Below are positions 41,522 through 50,732 of a stretch of 64,000 nt of DNA, piece by piece. Source of the DNA: Dinghuibacter silviterrae (GTDB taxonomy: Bacteria; Bacteroidota; Bacteroidia; Chitinophagales; Chitinophagaceae); assembly GCF_004366355.1 (NCBI RefSeq), contig NZ_SODV01000001.1, positions 744,001 to 808,000 of the forward strand. Reading direction: 5' to 3'. The stretch's first letter is position 1; each line of letters starts with the position of its first letter. The notes below the pieces were generated by a model that ran no database searches, was not told where the DNA came from, and worked only from the letters and a program-made list of their open reading frames with translations. The translations under genes and the position numbers were made by a program.

Positions 41522-42736
41522 ATGAAAAGATCCTCCAGGATGAAGAATATAATCTTCTGGGGCGCTTGCCTCCTCTCCTGCCCGGGGTTCGCCCAAAAGT
41601 TAAAAAGGGCGGACAGGGACATTGCGACCGAACTGTCTTTATATGGACAAAACCTCCGGCCCGACTCGGGTTTGGAAGATAAAACACCCCCCGCCTGCAC
41701 CTTTATGTCCACCGAGCTGGCCAGGTCCGGTTTGACAGCAAACGGCGATGCTGGTGGCTTTTTACAGGTGGTACACATCGACGAGGGGAGGGAGATTGCT
41801 TCCCGTTGTTCGCTAAGCCTCGATGGGAAGACCGCCGTGCCGGGTACGGATTTTTTCCCCCTGGTGGGCTCTCCGGACACCCATACCGGGGGAAGTACAG
41901 GTATCTCTTTGAATGAGAAAGGGTTGCCTTGGATTTATGACCTTCGATACGACCTTGAAGGCGGAAAAGGCGATCCTGCCTTTGACATACATAAGATCCT
42001 GATGGCAAAGGCGTCGGAAGCAAAGGCCAGGGGGGCCACGGCTCTTTTATTGTACAATTCTTCTTCCTTACCTGACGGGTTCCGGTTTGACGCGAAAGAT
42101 AAACACAGCAGCTATGTCCTGCCCGTAGTGTATATCAATAAACGGCTAAGCGCAAAAGTCTTTAAAGATCCGACCGCCTATGTCGACGTAGACCTTACCG
42201 TGGCGACCGATGAAAAGGCCTATAACCTTTACAATGTCGAGGCGTATGTGGATAATGGCGCGGACAAAACCGTTGTCCTGGAGGCGGCCTATGACACGAC
42301 CGCCGGTGCTGCAGCGCTGTTGGCACTCGCCCGCCTGGTGAAACACGCCGGCTGGAGAAAGCACAACTACCTCGTCCTTGCCTATACCGGCGGGCGGCAG
42401 GAGGAGGCGATGAACGCTTATTTTGCAAACCACCCCGGTCTGCAAAAGGAGAAAGTGGACTATGTCGTCGACGTCGATGGGTTGGCCAGCCCGGATCCCG
42501 GTCAGCCGGAATTGACCGTAAGGGTGTGGAGGGGAAGGGACATTTGGAAAAAAGCATTTTCAGGGGCGAGGGAAACCTATTTACGGGTGGTCTATCAGGA
42601 TGTCCCCGGTGACACGCTGGGCATACCCGGTGTTATCGTTTTTAGTACCGGCAAACCGGGGGCACCGGGTTACGACGGAGAAGCCCTTGCACTACGGTAT
42701 ATCTTCAACAGCCTTGCATCGGTAGAGAAAAAATGA
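41522..42736 (+). CDS. Secreted M28-like protein lacking the metal ligands (probable pseudo-peptidase)
   Basis: A 404-residue protein with a signal peptide ending PGFAQ. Its layout follows secreted M28 aminopeptidases of Bacteroidota: an N-terminal segment, a PA-like insert (ARGATALLLYNSSSLPDGFRFDAKD), then the peptidase core. Where active enzymes have GAHYDH, GADDNASG and SGEE, this one has EAAYDT directly joined to TAGAAALLALARL, and GGRQEE. The zinc-binding His and Asp are therefore missing. It probably binds peptides or partners without cleaving. Its stop overlaps the next gene's ATG (ATGA). Confidence 0.75.
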   Translation: MKRSSRMKNIIFWGACLLSCPGFAQKLKRADRDIATELSLYGQNLRPDSGLEDKTPPACTFMSTELARSGLTANGDAGGFLQVVHIDEGREIASRCSLSLDGKTAVPGTDFFPLVGSPDTHTGGSTGISLNEKGLPWIYDLRYDLEGGKGDPAFDIHKILMAKASEAKARGATALLLYNSSSLPDGFRFDAKDKHSSYVLPVVYINKRLSAKVFKDPTAYVDVDLTVATDEKAYNLYNVEAYVDNGADKTVVLEAAYDTTAGAAALLALARLVKHAGWRKHNYLVLAYTGGRQEEAMNAYFANHPGLQKEKVDYVVDVDGLASPDPGQPELTVRVWRGRDIWKKAFSGARETYLRVVYQDVPGDTLGIPGVIVFSTGKPGAPGYDGEALALRYIFNSLASVEKK

Positions 42737-43167
42737 AGTTCAAGCTTGACATCAGCCAGATGGCGTCCGACTTTTTTGACGACGCCCGCCTTCTGGGGAT
42801 CGTCGCGCCCGTAAAGGACTACCAGTTTTGCTGGCAGCTCAACCACGCACTGCGCCTGGACTTCAGGGTCAACAATGACCTGGAAATACAGTTGAGTAAA
42901 AAGGACAGGAATTATTTCTTTGCCATATTCGAATATGCAGAGCCCATAGGTTCCCTAAGACACTATCTCTACAACAACCAGTTCGACGGAGAATACCTGT
43001 TGCCTGAATTTAAGCACCTGGATTTTCTTTGGCTGGCAAAGGGAGACGACATCAGGGAAGCCGAATGGACGAGCCTGCAACAGGAGATCCGCAAGATAGG
43101 AGGCGTACAACTGGTGATGGAATTGGCTACGGCGTCCATCCGGAACAAGCAACACTTAATCTTCTAA
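42733..43167 (+). CDS. IPExxxVDY-family protein
   Basis: A 144-residue cytoplasmic protein with the LPEFKHLDFLWL segment that corresponds to the family-naming IPExxxVDY motif of Bacteroidota. The N-terminus FKLDISQMASDFFDDARLLGI and the tail LVMELATASIRNKQHLIF are also characteristic. Function is unknown. Its ATG overlaps the stop of the preceding M28-like gene by four bases, and the next gene begins two bases after its stop. Confidence 0.75.
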   Translation: MKFKLDISQMASDFFDDARLLGIVAPVKDYQFCWQLNHALRLDFRVNNDLEIQLSKKDRNYFFAIFEYAEPIGSLRHYLYNNQFDGEYLLPEFKHLDFLWLAKGDDIREAEWTSLQQEIRKIGGVQLVMELATASIRNKQHLIF

Positions 43168-43169
43168 AT

Positions 43170-43418
43170 ATGTGGACGGAAACCGACAATAGCCTTCGCA
43201 GGACCCTGACGTTTTCCAATTTCTCCGAAGCGTTTGCCTTTATGACACGGGTCGCCCTCGAAGCAGAAAAAAGGGATCATCACCCCAGCTGGACAAATAC
43301 GTATAACACGGTAGAAATCCGTCTGAGCACCCACAGTGCGGGCAACGTCGTGACGGCAAAGGACAGGGACCTCGCTGCTGCGATCGACAAGCTCATTCCA
43401 CCGGGCGTAAAAGGATAG
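43170..43418 (+). CDS. 4a-hydroxytetrahydrobiopterin dehydratase
   Basis: An 82-residue pterin-4a-carbinolamine dehydratase, missed if the longer open frame from 43029 is taken. The motif EKRDHHPSWTNTYNTVEI followed by STHSAGNVVTAKD has the catalytic His pair and the third His of the family. It recycles pterin after aromatic amino acid hydroxylation, or assists molybdopterin chemistry. The length is slightly short (usual 90-110). No hydroxylase gene is in the window. It starts two bases after the upstream stop, so it is part of a three-gene unit. Confidence 0.85.
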   Translation: MWTETDNSLRRTLTFSNFSEAFAFMTRVALEAEKRDHHPSWTNTYNTVEIRLSTHSAGNVVTAKDRDLAAAIDKLIPPGVKG

Positions 43419-43437
43419 GTGGTAAGTGCTTATGCAG

Positions 43438-43465
43438 TCGATTTGTTAGATTTATGACAAATCGA
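43438..43465. promoter_or_regulatory. 9-bp inverted repeat over the S9 peptidase promoter region
   Basis: TCGATTTGT (43438-43446) and ACAAATCGA (43457-43465) are perfectly complementary with a ten-base spacer that contains most of TAGATTTA, a near -7 box. The right arm ends four bases before the ATG at 43470. The layout suits a repressor operator, or an RNA stem at the start codon. Confidence 0.45.
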
Positions 43466-43469
43466 AGAC

Positions 43470-45863
43470 ATGGGAAAAATAGTCCTTCTCTGCCTGGGGC
43501 TCTTTACTTTCGTGGCCGCCCGGGCACAGGAACTCACCGTTCAAAAGATCATGCGGGACCCCAAATGGATCGGGACGTCCCCTTCCGGTGTGTTCTGGTC
43601 CCCCGATGGTAAACAGGTTCTTTTCGACTGGAATCCGGACGGGGCAGCGTCGGATTCGCTCTTTGGCATCGCTTTACCTGCCCGTGTGCCCGTCAAGATC
43701 CCGTTTCTTCAGGCTGGATTACTCCAGGCTCAATCTGAGGGCAGTTACAACGTTGCCAGGACGGAGCTGGTATACAGCTATGAAGGGGATATTTTCCTCA
43801 TGGACATAAAAGACGGCCGGATCCATCGGCTCACACATACCGCGGAGGCCGAATTTGCCCCGGCTTTTGCACATCACGACGGCTGGATTGTCTACAGGAG
43901 CGGGGAAAACCTTTTCGCATGGGACCGTGTGGCGGGTGAGCTCCTGCAATTGACCAATTTTGCACACGGAGGGGAGGTGGCACCTGCGGCCCGGGGACCT
44001 CGTAGAGGGACAGGCGGTGCTGCCGTTGCTGGTGACCCCCAGGAGCAATGGCTCATTCGCGAGCAACTGGAATGGATGCAAGTCGTCAAAGAACGCCACG
44101 ACAAACGCGAGGCAAGGGATGCTTATTTGAAAGCGGAAAAGAATCCGGATACGCTGAAGGTGATCAACACCGGCGAAAAAACCGTTCGCGGACAGACGCT
44201 GTCCCCGGATGGACGGTTTGTCACCTACTCGTTATACGAGGCCCCTACCCCGGCGGGTAAGGCGACCATCGTCCCCAATTATGTTACCGAAAGTGGTTTT
44301 ACAACGGATATACCTGGCCGGACAAAAGTCGGTGAACCCCAGGGCCGGTATACGTTTTTCGTATACGACCGGGAGCGGGACACCGTTATGGAGGTAAAGG
44401 CGGATAGCCTGCCCGGTTTCACGGACGAACCGGAATATTTGAAAGACTATGCTCCCCGTCACCTTCACCGCTCCGTTATCTTTGAAGGGCCTTATTGGAA
44501 TGAGAGCGGCACACAGGCGATCATAGATATTCGCACCCAGGACTTCAAAGATCGCTGGATCGTCGCACTGGATCCTGCCCATGGAACGATACAGTCGTTG
44601 GATCATCAGCGGGACGAAGCCTGGATCGGAGGCCCCGGCATTGGCTGGCTCGCCAGGGCTTCCGTAGGCTGGATCGACGACCACACCTGTTGGTACCACA
44701 GCGAAGCAACCGGTTATTCCCACTTGTATGCGTTTGACCTGCATAGCCATACCGCCAAAGCATTGACCAGCGGAAACTATGAAGTCCAGCGCGCCGTCCT
44801 GAGCAACGACAAAAAATACTTCTTTATCCAAACCAACGAGGAACACCCCGGTAAACAAAATTGGTACCGCCTCGCCGTTACCGGTGGTTCGGCGGAAAAG
44901 ATCACCGGCATGACGGGTGAATACGAGGTGACCCTGTCCCCGGACCAACACTGGATCGCCTATCTCTACAGCTATATCAATAAACCCTGGGAACTTTATC
45001 TACAGGAAAACGCGCCTGGAAAAAGTCCTGTAAAGATCACCTGCAAATCCATGAGCACCGAGTTCAGCGCCTATCCCTGGCGTGACACCCGGATCTTTAC
45101 CATCCCCGCCCGGGACGGCAAAAATATATACGCCCGGATCTATGACCCCGCACCCGGCAAAAAGAACGGGGCCGCCGTCATTTTTGTACACGGAGCGGGA
45201 TACCTCCAAAATGTGCACTATGGATGGAGTTCTTATTTCAGGGAATACATGTTCAACAACCTCCTGGCGGATAAAGGATACACCGTACTGGACATCGACT
45301 ACCGCGCCAGCTCGGGGTATGGAAGGGACTGGAGGACCGGGATTTACCGCCACATGGGTGGAAAAGACCTCGACGACGAAGTGGATGCCGCCCACTACCT
45401 CGTACGCGAGCTGGGCGTCGACTCCACCAGGATCGGTATGTACGGCGGCAGCTACGGCGGTTTTATGACCCTCATGGCGTTATTTACAAAACCAGGCGTC
45501 TTTAAAGCCGGCGCCGCCCTACGCCCCGTCACCGACTGGGCCCACTACAACCACGGCTACACCGCCGCCATACTTAACGAGCCCTACACAGACAGTATCG
45601 CCTACCGCAGGTCCTCCCCTATCTTTTTCGCCTCCGGCTTCCAGGACCATCTACTACTGTGTCACGGCATGGTCGACGAAAACGTCCACTTCCAGGACGA
45701 CGTCCGTCTGGTACAACGCCTGATCGAATTGGGCAAAGACAATTGGGAACTCGCCGTCTTCCCCATGGAAGACCACGGGTTCGTAGAACCCAGCAGTTGG
45801 ACCGATGAGTACAAACGGATTTTAAAGCTCTTCGACACGAACCTTTGCCCTCCCCGGCCCTAG
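43470..45863 (+). CDS. Secreted S9 family prolyl oligopeptidase/DPP IV-like peptidase
   Basis: A 797-residue serine peptidase with a signal peptide (about 1-19, ending ARAQ). Residues 30-530 form a beta-propeller with SPDG-type repeats. The alpha/beta-hydrolase domain has the nucleophile in GMYGGSYGGFM and the catalytic His in MEDHGFVEP; the Asp is expected in HGMVDENV. It cleaves dipeptides from peptide N-termini in the periplasm. An Ala/Gly/Arg insert (PAARGPRRGTGGAAVAGDPQ, about 172-192) interrupts the propeller and resembles the insert in the ROK kinase. Confidence 0.92.
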   Translation: MGKIVLLCLGLFTFVAARAQELTVQKIMRDPKWIGTSPSGVFWSPDGKQVLFDWNPDGAASDSLFGIALPARVPVKIPFLQAGLLQAQSEGSYNVARTELVYSYEGDIFLMDIKDGRIHRLTHTAEAEFAPAFAHHDGWIVYRSGENLFAWDRVAGELLQLTNFAHGGEVAPAARGPRRGTGGAAVAGDPQEQWLIREQLEWMQVVKERHDKREARDAYLKAEKNPDTLKVINTGEKTVRGQTLSPDGRFVTYSLYEAPTPAGKATIVPNYVTESGFTTDIPGRTKVGEPQGRYTFFVYDRERDTVMEVKADSLPGFTDEPEYLKDYAPRHLHRSVIFEGPYWNESGTQAIIDIRTQDFKDRWIVALDPAHGTIQSLDHQRDEAWIGGPGIGWLARASVGWIDDHTCWYHSEATGYSHLYAFDLHSHTAKALTSGNYEVQRAVLSNDKKYFFIQTNEEHPGKQNWYRLAVTGGSAEKITGMTGEYEVTLSPDQHWIAYLYSYINKPWELYLQENAPGKSPVKITCKSMSTEFSAYPWRDTRIFTIPARDGKNIYARIYDPAPGKKNGAAVIFVHGAGYLQNVHYGWSSYFREYMFNNLLADKGYTVLDIDYRASSGYGRDWRTGIYRHMGGKDLDDEVDAAHYLVRELGVDSTRIGMYGGSYGGFMTLMALFTKPGVFKAGAALRPVTDWAHYNHGYTAAILNEPYTDSIAYRRSSPIFFASGFQDHLLLCHGMVDENVHFQDDVRLVQRLIELGKDNWELAVFPMEDHGFVEPSSWTDEYKRILKLFDTNLCPPRP

Positions 45864-45909
45864 ATCCAGCCGAGTTGTGTTCCCCGACCACAGATCCGAC
45901 CGCGTTTAA

Positions 45910-46010
45910 GGCAGAAGGGTATGTCTTTTTTCCACTTTTCCGTAGGGATGAGGCATTCAATGAGTGTTTAAACCCTACGGAAAAGTGGAAAAAAGACATA
46001 CCCTTCTGCC
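45910..46010. repeat. Long perfect palindrome, copy 3 of a dispersed family
   Basis: The arms are 45910-45947 and 45973-46010, 38 bases each and perfectly complementary, around a 25-base loop. The core TATGTCTTTTTTCCACTTTT, then CCGTAGGG at the loop side, is shared in pattern with the other two copies. GACCGCGTTTAAGG lies on the 5' side. It sits between the convergent S9 peptidase and rho genes. The remainder of this 263-base gap holds the rho terminator and no gene. Confidence 0.9.
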
Positions 46011-46071
46011 GGCAAGGCGACCGGGTTTCGGTTCGAGGAACCAGGGTCCGAGATACCAATTAGTGGAAGTG

Positions 46072-46103
46072 AAAAAAAAGAGCGATCGAAGGGACCGCTC
46101 TTT
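46072..46103 (-). terminator. Rho-independent terminator of rho
   Basis: On the minus strand AAAGAGCG and CGCTCTTT form a stem around a short loop, followed by a run of eight T residues. It lies 24 bases after the rho stop codon. Confidence 0.85.
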
Positions 46104-46126
46104 GAAAATATGGTATAAAACGAGAC

Positions 46127-48082
46127 TTAGCTGTTCATGGACGCGAGGAACTCTTCGTTGTCTTTCGTGCCCTTCATGCGCTTAAGAAGTTCGTTCATGG
46201 ACTCTTCGGCGTTCATGTCGGAGAGGTACTTGCGGAGAATGTACATCCGTTGCAGTACGTCGCGGTCGAGGAGGAGGTCTTCGCGGCGCGTAGAGGAAGC
46301 GTTGAGGTCCATGGCGGGGAAGATGCGCTTGTTGGCCAGGCGGCGGTCGAGTGCCAATTCCATGTTACCGGTACCCTTGAATTCTTCGAAGATAACTTCG
46401 TCCATTTTGGATCCGGTATCGACCAGGGCCGTTGCAAGGATGGTCAGCGAACCACCGTTTTCGATCTTACGCGCGGCGCCAAAGAATTGTTTGGGCTTTT
46501 GCATCGCGTTGGCTTCCACACCACCGCTGAGTACTTTACCGGACGCGGGTGCCACGGTATTGTGGGCGCGGGCGAGCCTCGTCAGGGAGTCCAGCAGGAT
46601 CACGACGTCGTGACCGCACTCTACAAGACGTTTTGCTTTTTGAAGAATGATGGTGGAGACCTTTACGTGTTTTTCGGCGGGTTCATCGAAAGTAGAAGCA
46701 ACGACTTCGGCGCGTACGCTCCGTTCCATATCGGTAACTTCTTCAGGACGTTCGTCGATGAGAAGGACGATCAGGTAACACTCGGGGTGGTTCTTTGCGA
46801 TGGCGTTGGCCACTTCTTTGAGGAGCATCGTCTTACCGACCTTTGGCTGGGCCACGATTAAGCCGCGCTGGCCCTTACCGATCGGCGTAAAGAGGTCAAT
46901 TAAACGCGTCGAATAATTGGAGCTGCCGTTTGACAGGTTGAGCTTTTCGAACGGGAACAACGGCGTCAGGTAGTCGAAAGGAACACGGTCCCTGACTTCT
47001 TCCGGGGTTTTGCCGTTGATCGTTTCCACTTTTAAAAGAGCGAAGTATTTCTCGCCTTCTTTCGGAGGACGTACGGTCCCATTGACCGTATCCCCTGTTT
47101 TGAGACCAAACAGTTTGATCTGCGAAGGGGAAACGTATATATCGTCGGGAGAACTCAAGTAGTTGTAATCGCTGGATCGTAAAAAGCCATAGCCGTCGGG
47201 CATCATTTCCAGAACGCCTTCGCCTTCTACGACGCCGTCGAATTCGATGTTGAAATTCGTGTCCCTGCGTTGAGGATACTGCCGCGGGGTGACGGGTGAA
47301 GAAGCGTCTTCGAGGTTGGAAGGGTCCGATTCTTCCACGAGGCTCAGCATGTCGTTTTGCAGACGCGTGGTATCCGGCGTCTGGCCGTTTTCGCCCTTGT
47401 CGCGGTTGCGGTCTTCGCGGCCTTCTCTATTGCCGCGCTCATCGCGGCTTGCGCGATCTTCGCGGTTGCCGCGCTCGTCGCGGCCCTCTCTGTTGCCGCG
47501 GTCCTCTCGACCGGAGCGATCGTCCCTGTTGGAACGTCCTTCGCGGTGCGCCCTGTCTCCTTTTTCCTCGCGGTTGCGCTCTTCCTGTCCTTCACGGTGT
47601 CCGCGTTCATTGCGTTCAGTACGCTCGGGGGCCGGGGCGGCGGCGGTTTCTTCGAGGGCCAGTTGGGTTTGTGCCTCTTCTTTCTTTTTACCGGGTTTAC
47701 GGCCCCGTTTGCCCGCTTCTGCGGCGGCGGCTGCGGCAGCAGCGGCGACGGGTGCTGCGGGGGAAGCGGCTTGGGCAACAGTGGCGCCCTTATCTTTACG
47801 TGCGCCCTTTTTGTGGTCTTTTTTCGGGGCGGGTTCGGGTTCGTTGGATTCGACGATAGCCTCTTCGGTGGTATTGCCGGTGGTGGCTTTTACGATGCGT
47901 TTGCGTTTGGTTTTATCGCCCGCTTCGGGCTTGGTTTCGCTGGCGATTACTGCCTGCTTATCCAGTATTTTATAGATGAGTTCTTGTTTGTCCAGTTTCT
48001 TAGTGCCGGGGATATTTAGCTGGTCCGCAATGTCGTGCAACTCAGGAACGAGCATGTCGTTCAGTTGAAGAATGTCATACAT
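46127..48082 (-). CDS. rho: Transcription termination factor Rho with a long charged insertion
   Basis: A 651-residue Rho, about 230 residues longer than the Escherichia coli protein. The N-terminal helical domain is [22 protein letters not shown]. Residues about 60-265 form a disordered insertion: first Lys/Ala-rich ([22 protein letters not shown]), then a repetitive Arg/Glu/Asp/Asn stretch of NREGRDERG-like units. The RNA-binding domain (GYGFLRS) and the hexameric ATPase (Walker A PKVGKT, Walker [13 protein letters not shown]) are intact. Such insertions in Bacteroidota have been linked to phase separation. The start is the ATG before YDIL; an upstream GTG extension is unlikely. Confidence 0.94.
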   Translation of the reverse strand: MYDILQLNDMLVPELHDIADQLNIPGTKKLDKQELIYKILDKQAVIASETKPEAGDKTKRKRIVKATTGNTTEEAIVESNEPEPAPKKDHKKGARKDKGATVAQAASPAAPVAAAAAAAAAEAGKRGRKPGKKKEEAQTQLALEETAAAPAPERTERNERGHREGQEERNREEKGDRAHREGRSNRDDRSGREDRGNREGRDERGNREDRASRDERGNREGREDRNRDKGENGQTPDTTRLQNDMLSLVEESDPSNLEDASSPVTPRQYPQRRDTNFNIEFDGVVEGEGVLEMMPDGYGFLRSSDYNYLSSPDDIYVSPSQIKLFGLKTGDTVNGTVRPPKEGEKYFALLKVETINGKTPEEVRDRVPFDYLTPLFPFEKLNLSNGSSNYSTRLIDLFTPIGKGQRGLIVAQPKVGKTMLLKEVANAIAKNHPECYLIVLLIDERPEEVTDMERSVRAEVVASTFDEPAEKHVKVSTIILQKAKRLVECGHDVVILLDSLTRLARAHNTVAPASGKVLSGGVEANAMQKPKQFFGAARKIENGGSLTILATALVDTGSKMDEVIFEEFKGTGNMELALDRRLANKRIFPAMDLNASSTRREDLLLDRDVLQRMYILRKYLSDMNAEESMNELLKRMKGTKDNEEFLASMNS

Positions 48083-48283
48083 AAACAAAAGTGCATTGAA
48101 ATATTTACTACGGTTGTGTAACTCCACTATCCGTGGGGGGAGAAAAGTGGGGGTTAAAAAAAGATTTGAGAAATGAACCTGATCGGAATGTGAAAAAAAG
48201 CACGGGGTGAGTGAGCTTTCTAAGTTGCAATTTTACATATAAAACGGCGAAAACAAAAAAATTTTTCCACACTTAACGAATTA

Positions 48284-48314
48284 TTGGGCTTTTGGGCGCT
48301 TTGTTTTAGGTTTG
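48284..48314 (+). promoter_or_regulatory. Promoter of asnS
   Basis: TTG (48284-48286), a 20-base spacer and TAGGTTTG (48307-48314) match the Bacteroidota consensus. The ATG at 48323 is only eight bases past the -7 box, so the transcript would have little or no leader. The 240-base gap to rho has no gene. Confidence 0.55.
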
Positions 48315-48322
48315 CTTTCTTT

Positions 48323-49759
48323 ATGTTACAAAAGCGAATAAAAATCAAGGACGCGCTGGTTTTGGCGCCTGTAGGATCGTTCATTACCGTGATGGGTTGG
48401 GTAAGAAATTTCCGTAGTAACCGGTTTATCGATATAAACGACGGGTCTTGTAATGCCAATCTTCAGGCTGTCCTGGAGTTTGAAAAGGAGGACCCCGCGC
48501 TGTTGCGCAGGATTACAACGGGTGCGAGTGTCAAGGTATCCGGGGAGCTGGTGGCTTCCCAGGGCAAAGGACAACGGGTAGAATTGAAGGTGGACCATGT
48601 GGATATCTTTGGGGACAGCGATGCCTCGGCTTATCCCCTGCAGCCCAAACGCCACAGCCTGGAATTTTTGAGGGAAATTGCCCATTTGCGCTTCAGAACC
48701 AATACGTTCGGAGCCGTATTCCGGGTCCGGCATGCGCTGGCCTTTGCCGTACACCAGTTTTATAACGAACGGGGTTTTTTGTATTTGCACACCCCTATTA
48801 TCACCGCTTCAGACGCGGAAGGTGCCGGGGAGCTTTTCCGTGTTACAACACTGGATGCCGCCAATCCGCCGTTGACCGAAGACGGCCGGGTGGATTTTAA
48901 ACAGGATTTTTTTGGAAAACCCACCAACCTGACGGTCAGCGGGCAACTGGAAGGGGAATTGGGCGCTATGGCGTTCAGTGAGATATACACCTTTGGACCC
49001 ACGTTTAGGGCGGAAAACTCCAACACGGCCCGGCACCTGGCGGAATTCTGGATGATTGAACCGGAAATGGCCTTTTGCGACCTAGAGGATAACATGAATC
49101 TCGCCGAGGAATTTATCCGGTACATCATTTCCTATGTCATGAAGCACAACGAGGAAGACCTGCAATTCCTCGACAAACGCCTGGAGGAAGAAGAAAAGAC
49201 AAAACCCGAAGCAGAGCGTTCGGGTATGGGTCTTTTGGAAAAACTGAATTTTGTCGTAGACAATCCGTTTGAGCGGATTACCTATACGCAGGCCATCGAC
49301 ATTCTGCTCCAATCCCCTGCATACAAGAAAAAGAAGTTCAAATTCGACGTCAGCTGGGGTATTGATATGCAAAGCGAGCACGAGCGGTACTTGGTCGAAA
49401 AACACTTCAAACGGCCCGTTATCGTCACCAACTATCCGAAGGAGATCAAGGCATTTTACATGCGCCAGAACGACGACGGAAAAACCGTGGCCGCCATGGA
49501 CATCCTCGCGCCCGGTATCGGGGAAATCGTCGGTGGGTCGCAAAGGGAGGAGCGTTTGGATAAGCTCGTAGAAAGGATGGAAGAGCTCCACCTGCCCCTC
49601 GAAGAACTGTCTTGGTACCTCGACACCAGGCGTTTTGGAACCGTGCCCCACGCCGGTTTTGGTCTTGGTTTCGAGCGCATGGTCCAATTCGTCACGGGCA
49701 TGGGCAATATCCGGGACGTCATTGCCTTCCCCCGGACGCCGAACAATTGTGAATTTTAA
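48323..49759 (+). CDS. asnS: Asparaginyl-tRNA synthetase
   Basis: A 478-residue class IIb synthetase. An OB-fold tRNA-binding domain occupies residues 1-110 (MGWVRNFRSNRFIDINDGS). Motif 2 is FRAENSNTARHLAEFWMIEPE and motif 3 is GFGLGFERMVQF. It charges tRNA-Asn. The ATG at 48323 gives the family N-terminus and is directly behind a promoter box; a start 13 codons earlier would lie upstream of the -7 element. The 2OG dioxygenase gene follows nine bases later. Confidence 0.95.
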   Translation: MLQKRIKIKDALVLAPVGSFITVMGWVRNFRSNRFIDINDGSCNANLQAVLEFEKEDPALLRRITTGASVKVSGELVASQGKGQRVELKVDHVDIFGDSDASAYPLQPKRHSLEFLREIAHLRFRTNTFGAVFRVRHALAFAVHQFYNERGFLYLHTPIITASDAEGAGELFRVTTLDAANPPLTEDGRVDFKQDFFGKPTNLTVSGQLEGELGAMAFSEIYTFGPTFRAENSNTARHLAEFWMIEPEMAFCDLEDNMNLAEEFIRYIISYVMKHNEEDLQFLDKRLEEEEKTKPEAERSGMGLLEKLNFVVDNPFERITYTQAIDILLQSPAYKKKKFKFDVSWGIDMQSEHERYLVEKHFKRPVIVTNYPKEIKAFYMRQNDDGKTVAAMDILAPGIGEIVGGSQREERLDKLVERMEELHLPLEELSWYLDTRRFGTVPHAGFGLGFERMVQFVTGMGNIRDVIAFPRTPNNCEF

Positions 49760-49768
49760 TAAGCAACC

Positions 49769-50713
49769 ATGAATATACCAAGCGTTGATCTTCAACAGTT
49801 TACATCCGGTGGTCCCAAAGACAAAGCCGACTTTGTGGCAAAGTTGGGCAGCGCTTTTGAGGAAGTTGGTTTTGTGGCCGTAAAAAATCATGGAATCCCG
49901 CAGCCCCTGATCGATAAGATGTACGGGGTTGTACAGGATTTTTTTGCGCTTCCACTCGTCAGGAAAAGAAGCTATGAGATGCCCTCACTGGCCGGTCAGC
50001 GTGGCTACACCTCCTTTGGGAAAGAACACGCCAAGGGTTTTGATGCGCCCGACCTAAAGGAGTTTTATCAGTACGGACAGGAAGTGGAGGATGGGGAAAA
50101 AGTGTCTGATGACTATCCCGCCAACGTACTCGTACCGGAAGTACCTGGTTTTGATCAAACTTTTCATAACGCCTACAGGGCTTTTGAAGGATCAGGCACC
50201 GCGCTGTTGCGGGCTATTTCGCTTTACCTGGGTCTCGACGTGGGGTATTTCGATGGGTTTGTGCACAACGGCAATTCCATCCTGCGGGCGATCCACTATC
50301 CCCCCATCACACAGGAACCCAAAAGTGCCGTACGGGCGGAACAACACGAAGACATCAATTTGATTACGCTCCTCGTCGGTGCTTCCGCTGACGGGCTGCA
50401 GATCCTGACGCGTCAGGACGAATGGCTGCCCGTAACCTCACTGCCCGACCAAATCGTGGTCAATGTAGGCGATATGCTCCAACGGTTGACCAATAACCGA
50501 CTCCGGTCCACCACACACCGCGTCGTCAATCCGCCCAGGGAATTATGGCACACCTCCAGGTTTTCCATACCTTTTTTCCTTCACCCCAAAAGCGATATGT
50601 CCCTGGCTTGTTTGCCCGGTTGCGTAGACGCCACCCATGCGAAGGCATATCCCGACGTTACCGCCGGTGAATACCTCGACGAGCGTCTCCGGGAGATCGG
50701 TCTGAAAAAATAA
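49769..50713 (+). CDS. Isopenicillin N synthase-like 2-oxoglutarate/Fe(II) dioxygenase
   Basis: A 314-residue dioxygenase of the plant/fungal-like DIOX family. The N-terminal domain has [11 protein letters not shown]; the iron ligands are in [10 protein letters not shown] (His and Asp of HED) and in STTHRVVNP, and the 2-oxoglutarate Arg-Ser pair is in RFSIPFF. Substrate is unknown; relatives act on small secondary metabolites or hormones. It lies nine bases after asnS and 19 before the chromate transporter, so it may be co-transcribed. No biosynthetic cluster is nearby. Confidence 0.85.
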   Translation: MNIPSVDLQQFTSGGPKDKADFVAKLGSAFEEVGFVAVKNHGIPQPLIDKMYGVVQDFFALPLVRKRSYEMPSLAGQRGYTSFGKEHAKGFDAPDLKEFYQYGQEVEDGEKVSDDYPANVLVPEVPGFDQTFHNAYRAFEGSGTALLRAISLYLGLDVGYFDGFVHNGNSILRAIHYPPITQEPKSAVRAEQHEDINLITLLVGASADGLQILTRQDEWLPVTSLPDQIVVNVGDMLQRLTNNRLRSTTHRVVNPPRELWHTSRFSIPFFLHPKSDMSLACLPGCVDATHAKAYPDVTAGEYLDERLREIGLKK

Positions 50714-50732
50714 ATCTGAAAACGCGGTTGCT

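Noticed and set aside
43029-43418. A 129-codon frame beginning inside the IPExxxVDY gene
   Set aside because: Its first 47 codons overlap another gene out of frame; the real pterin dehydratase starts at 43170.
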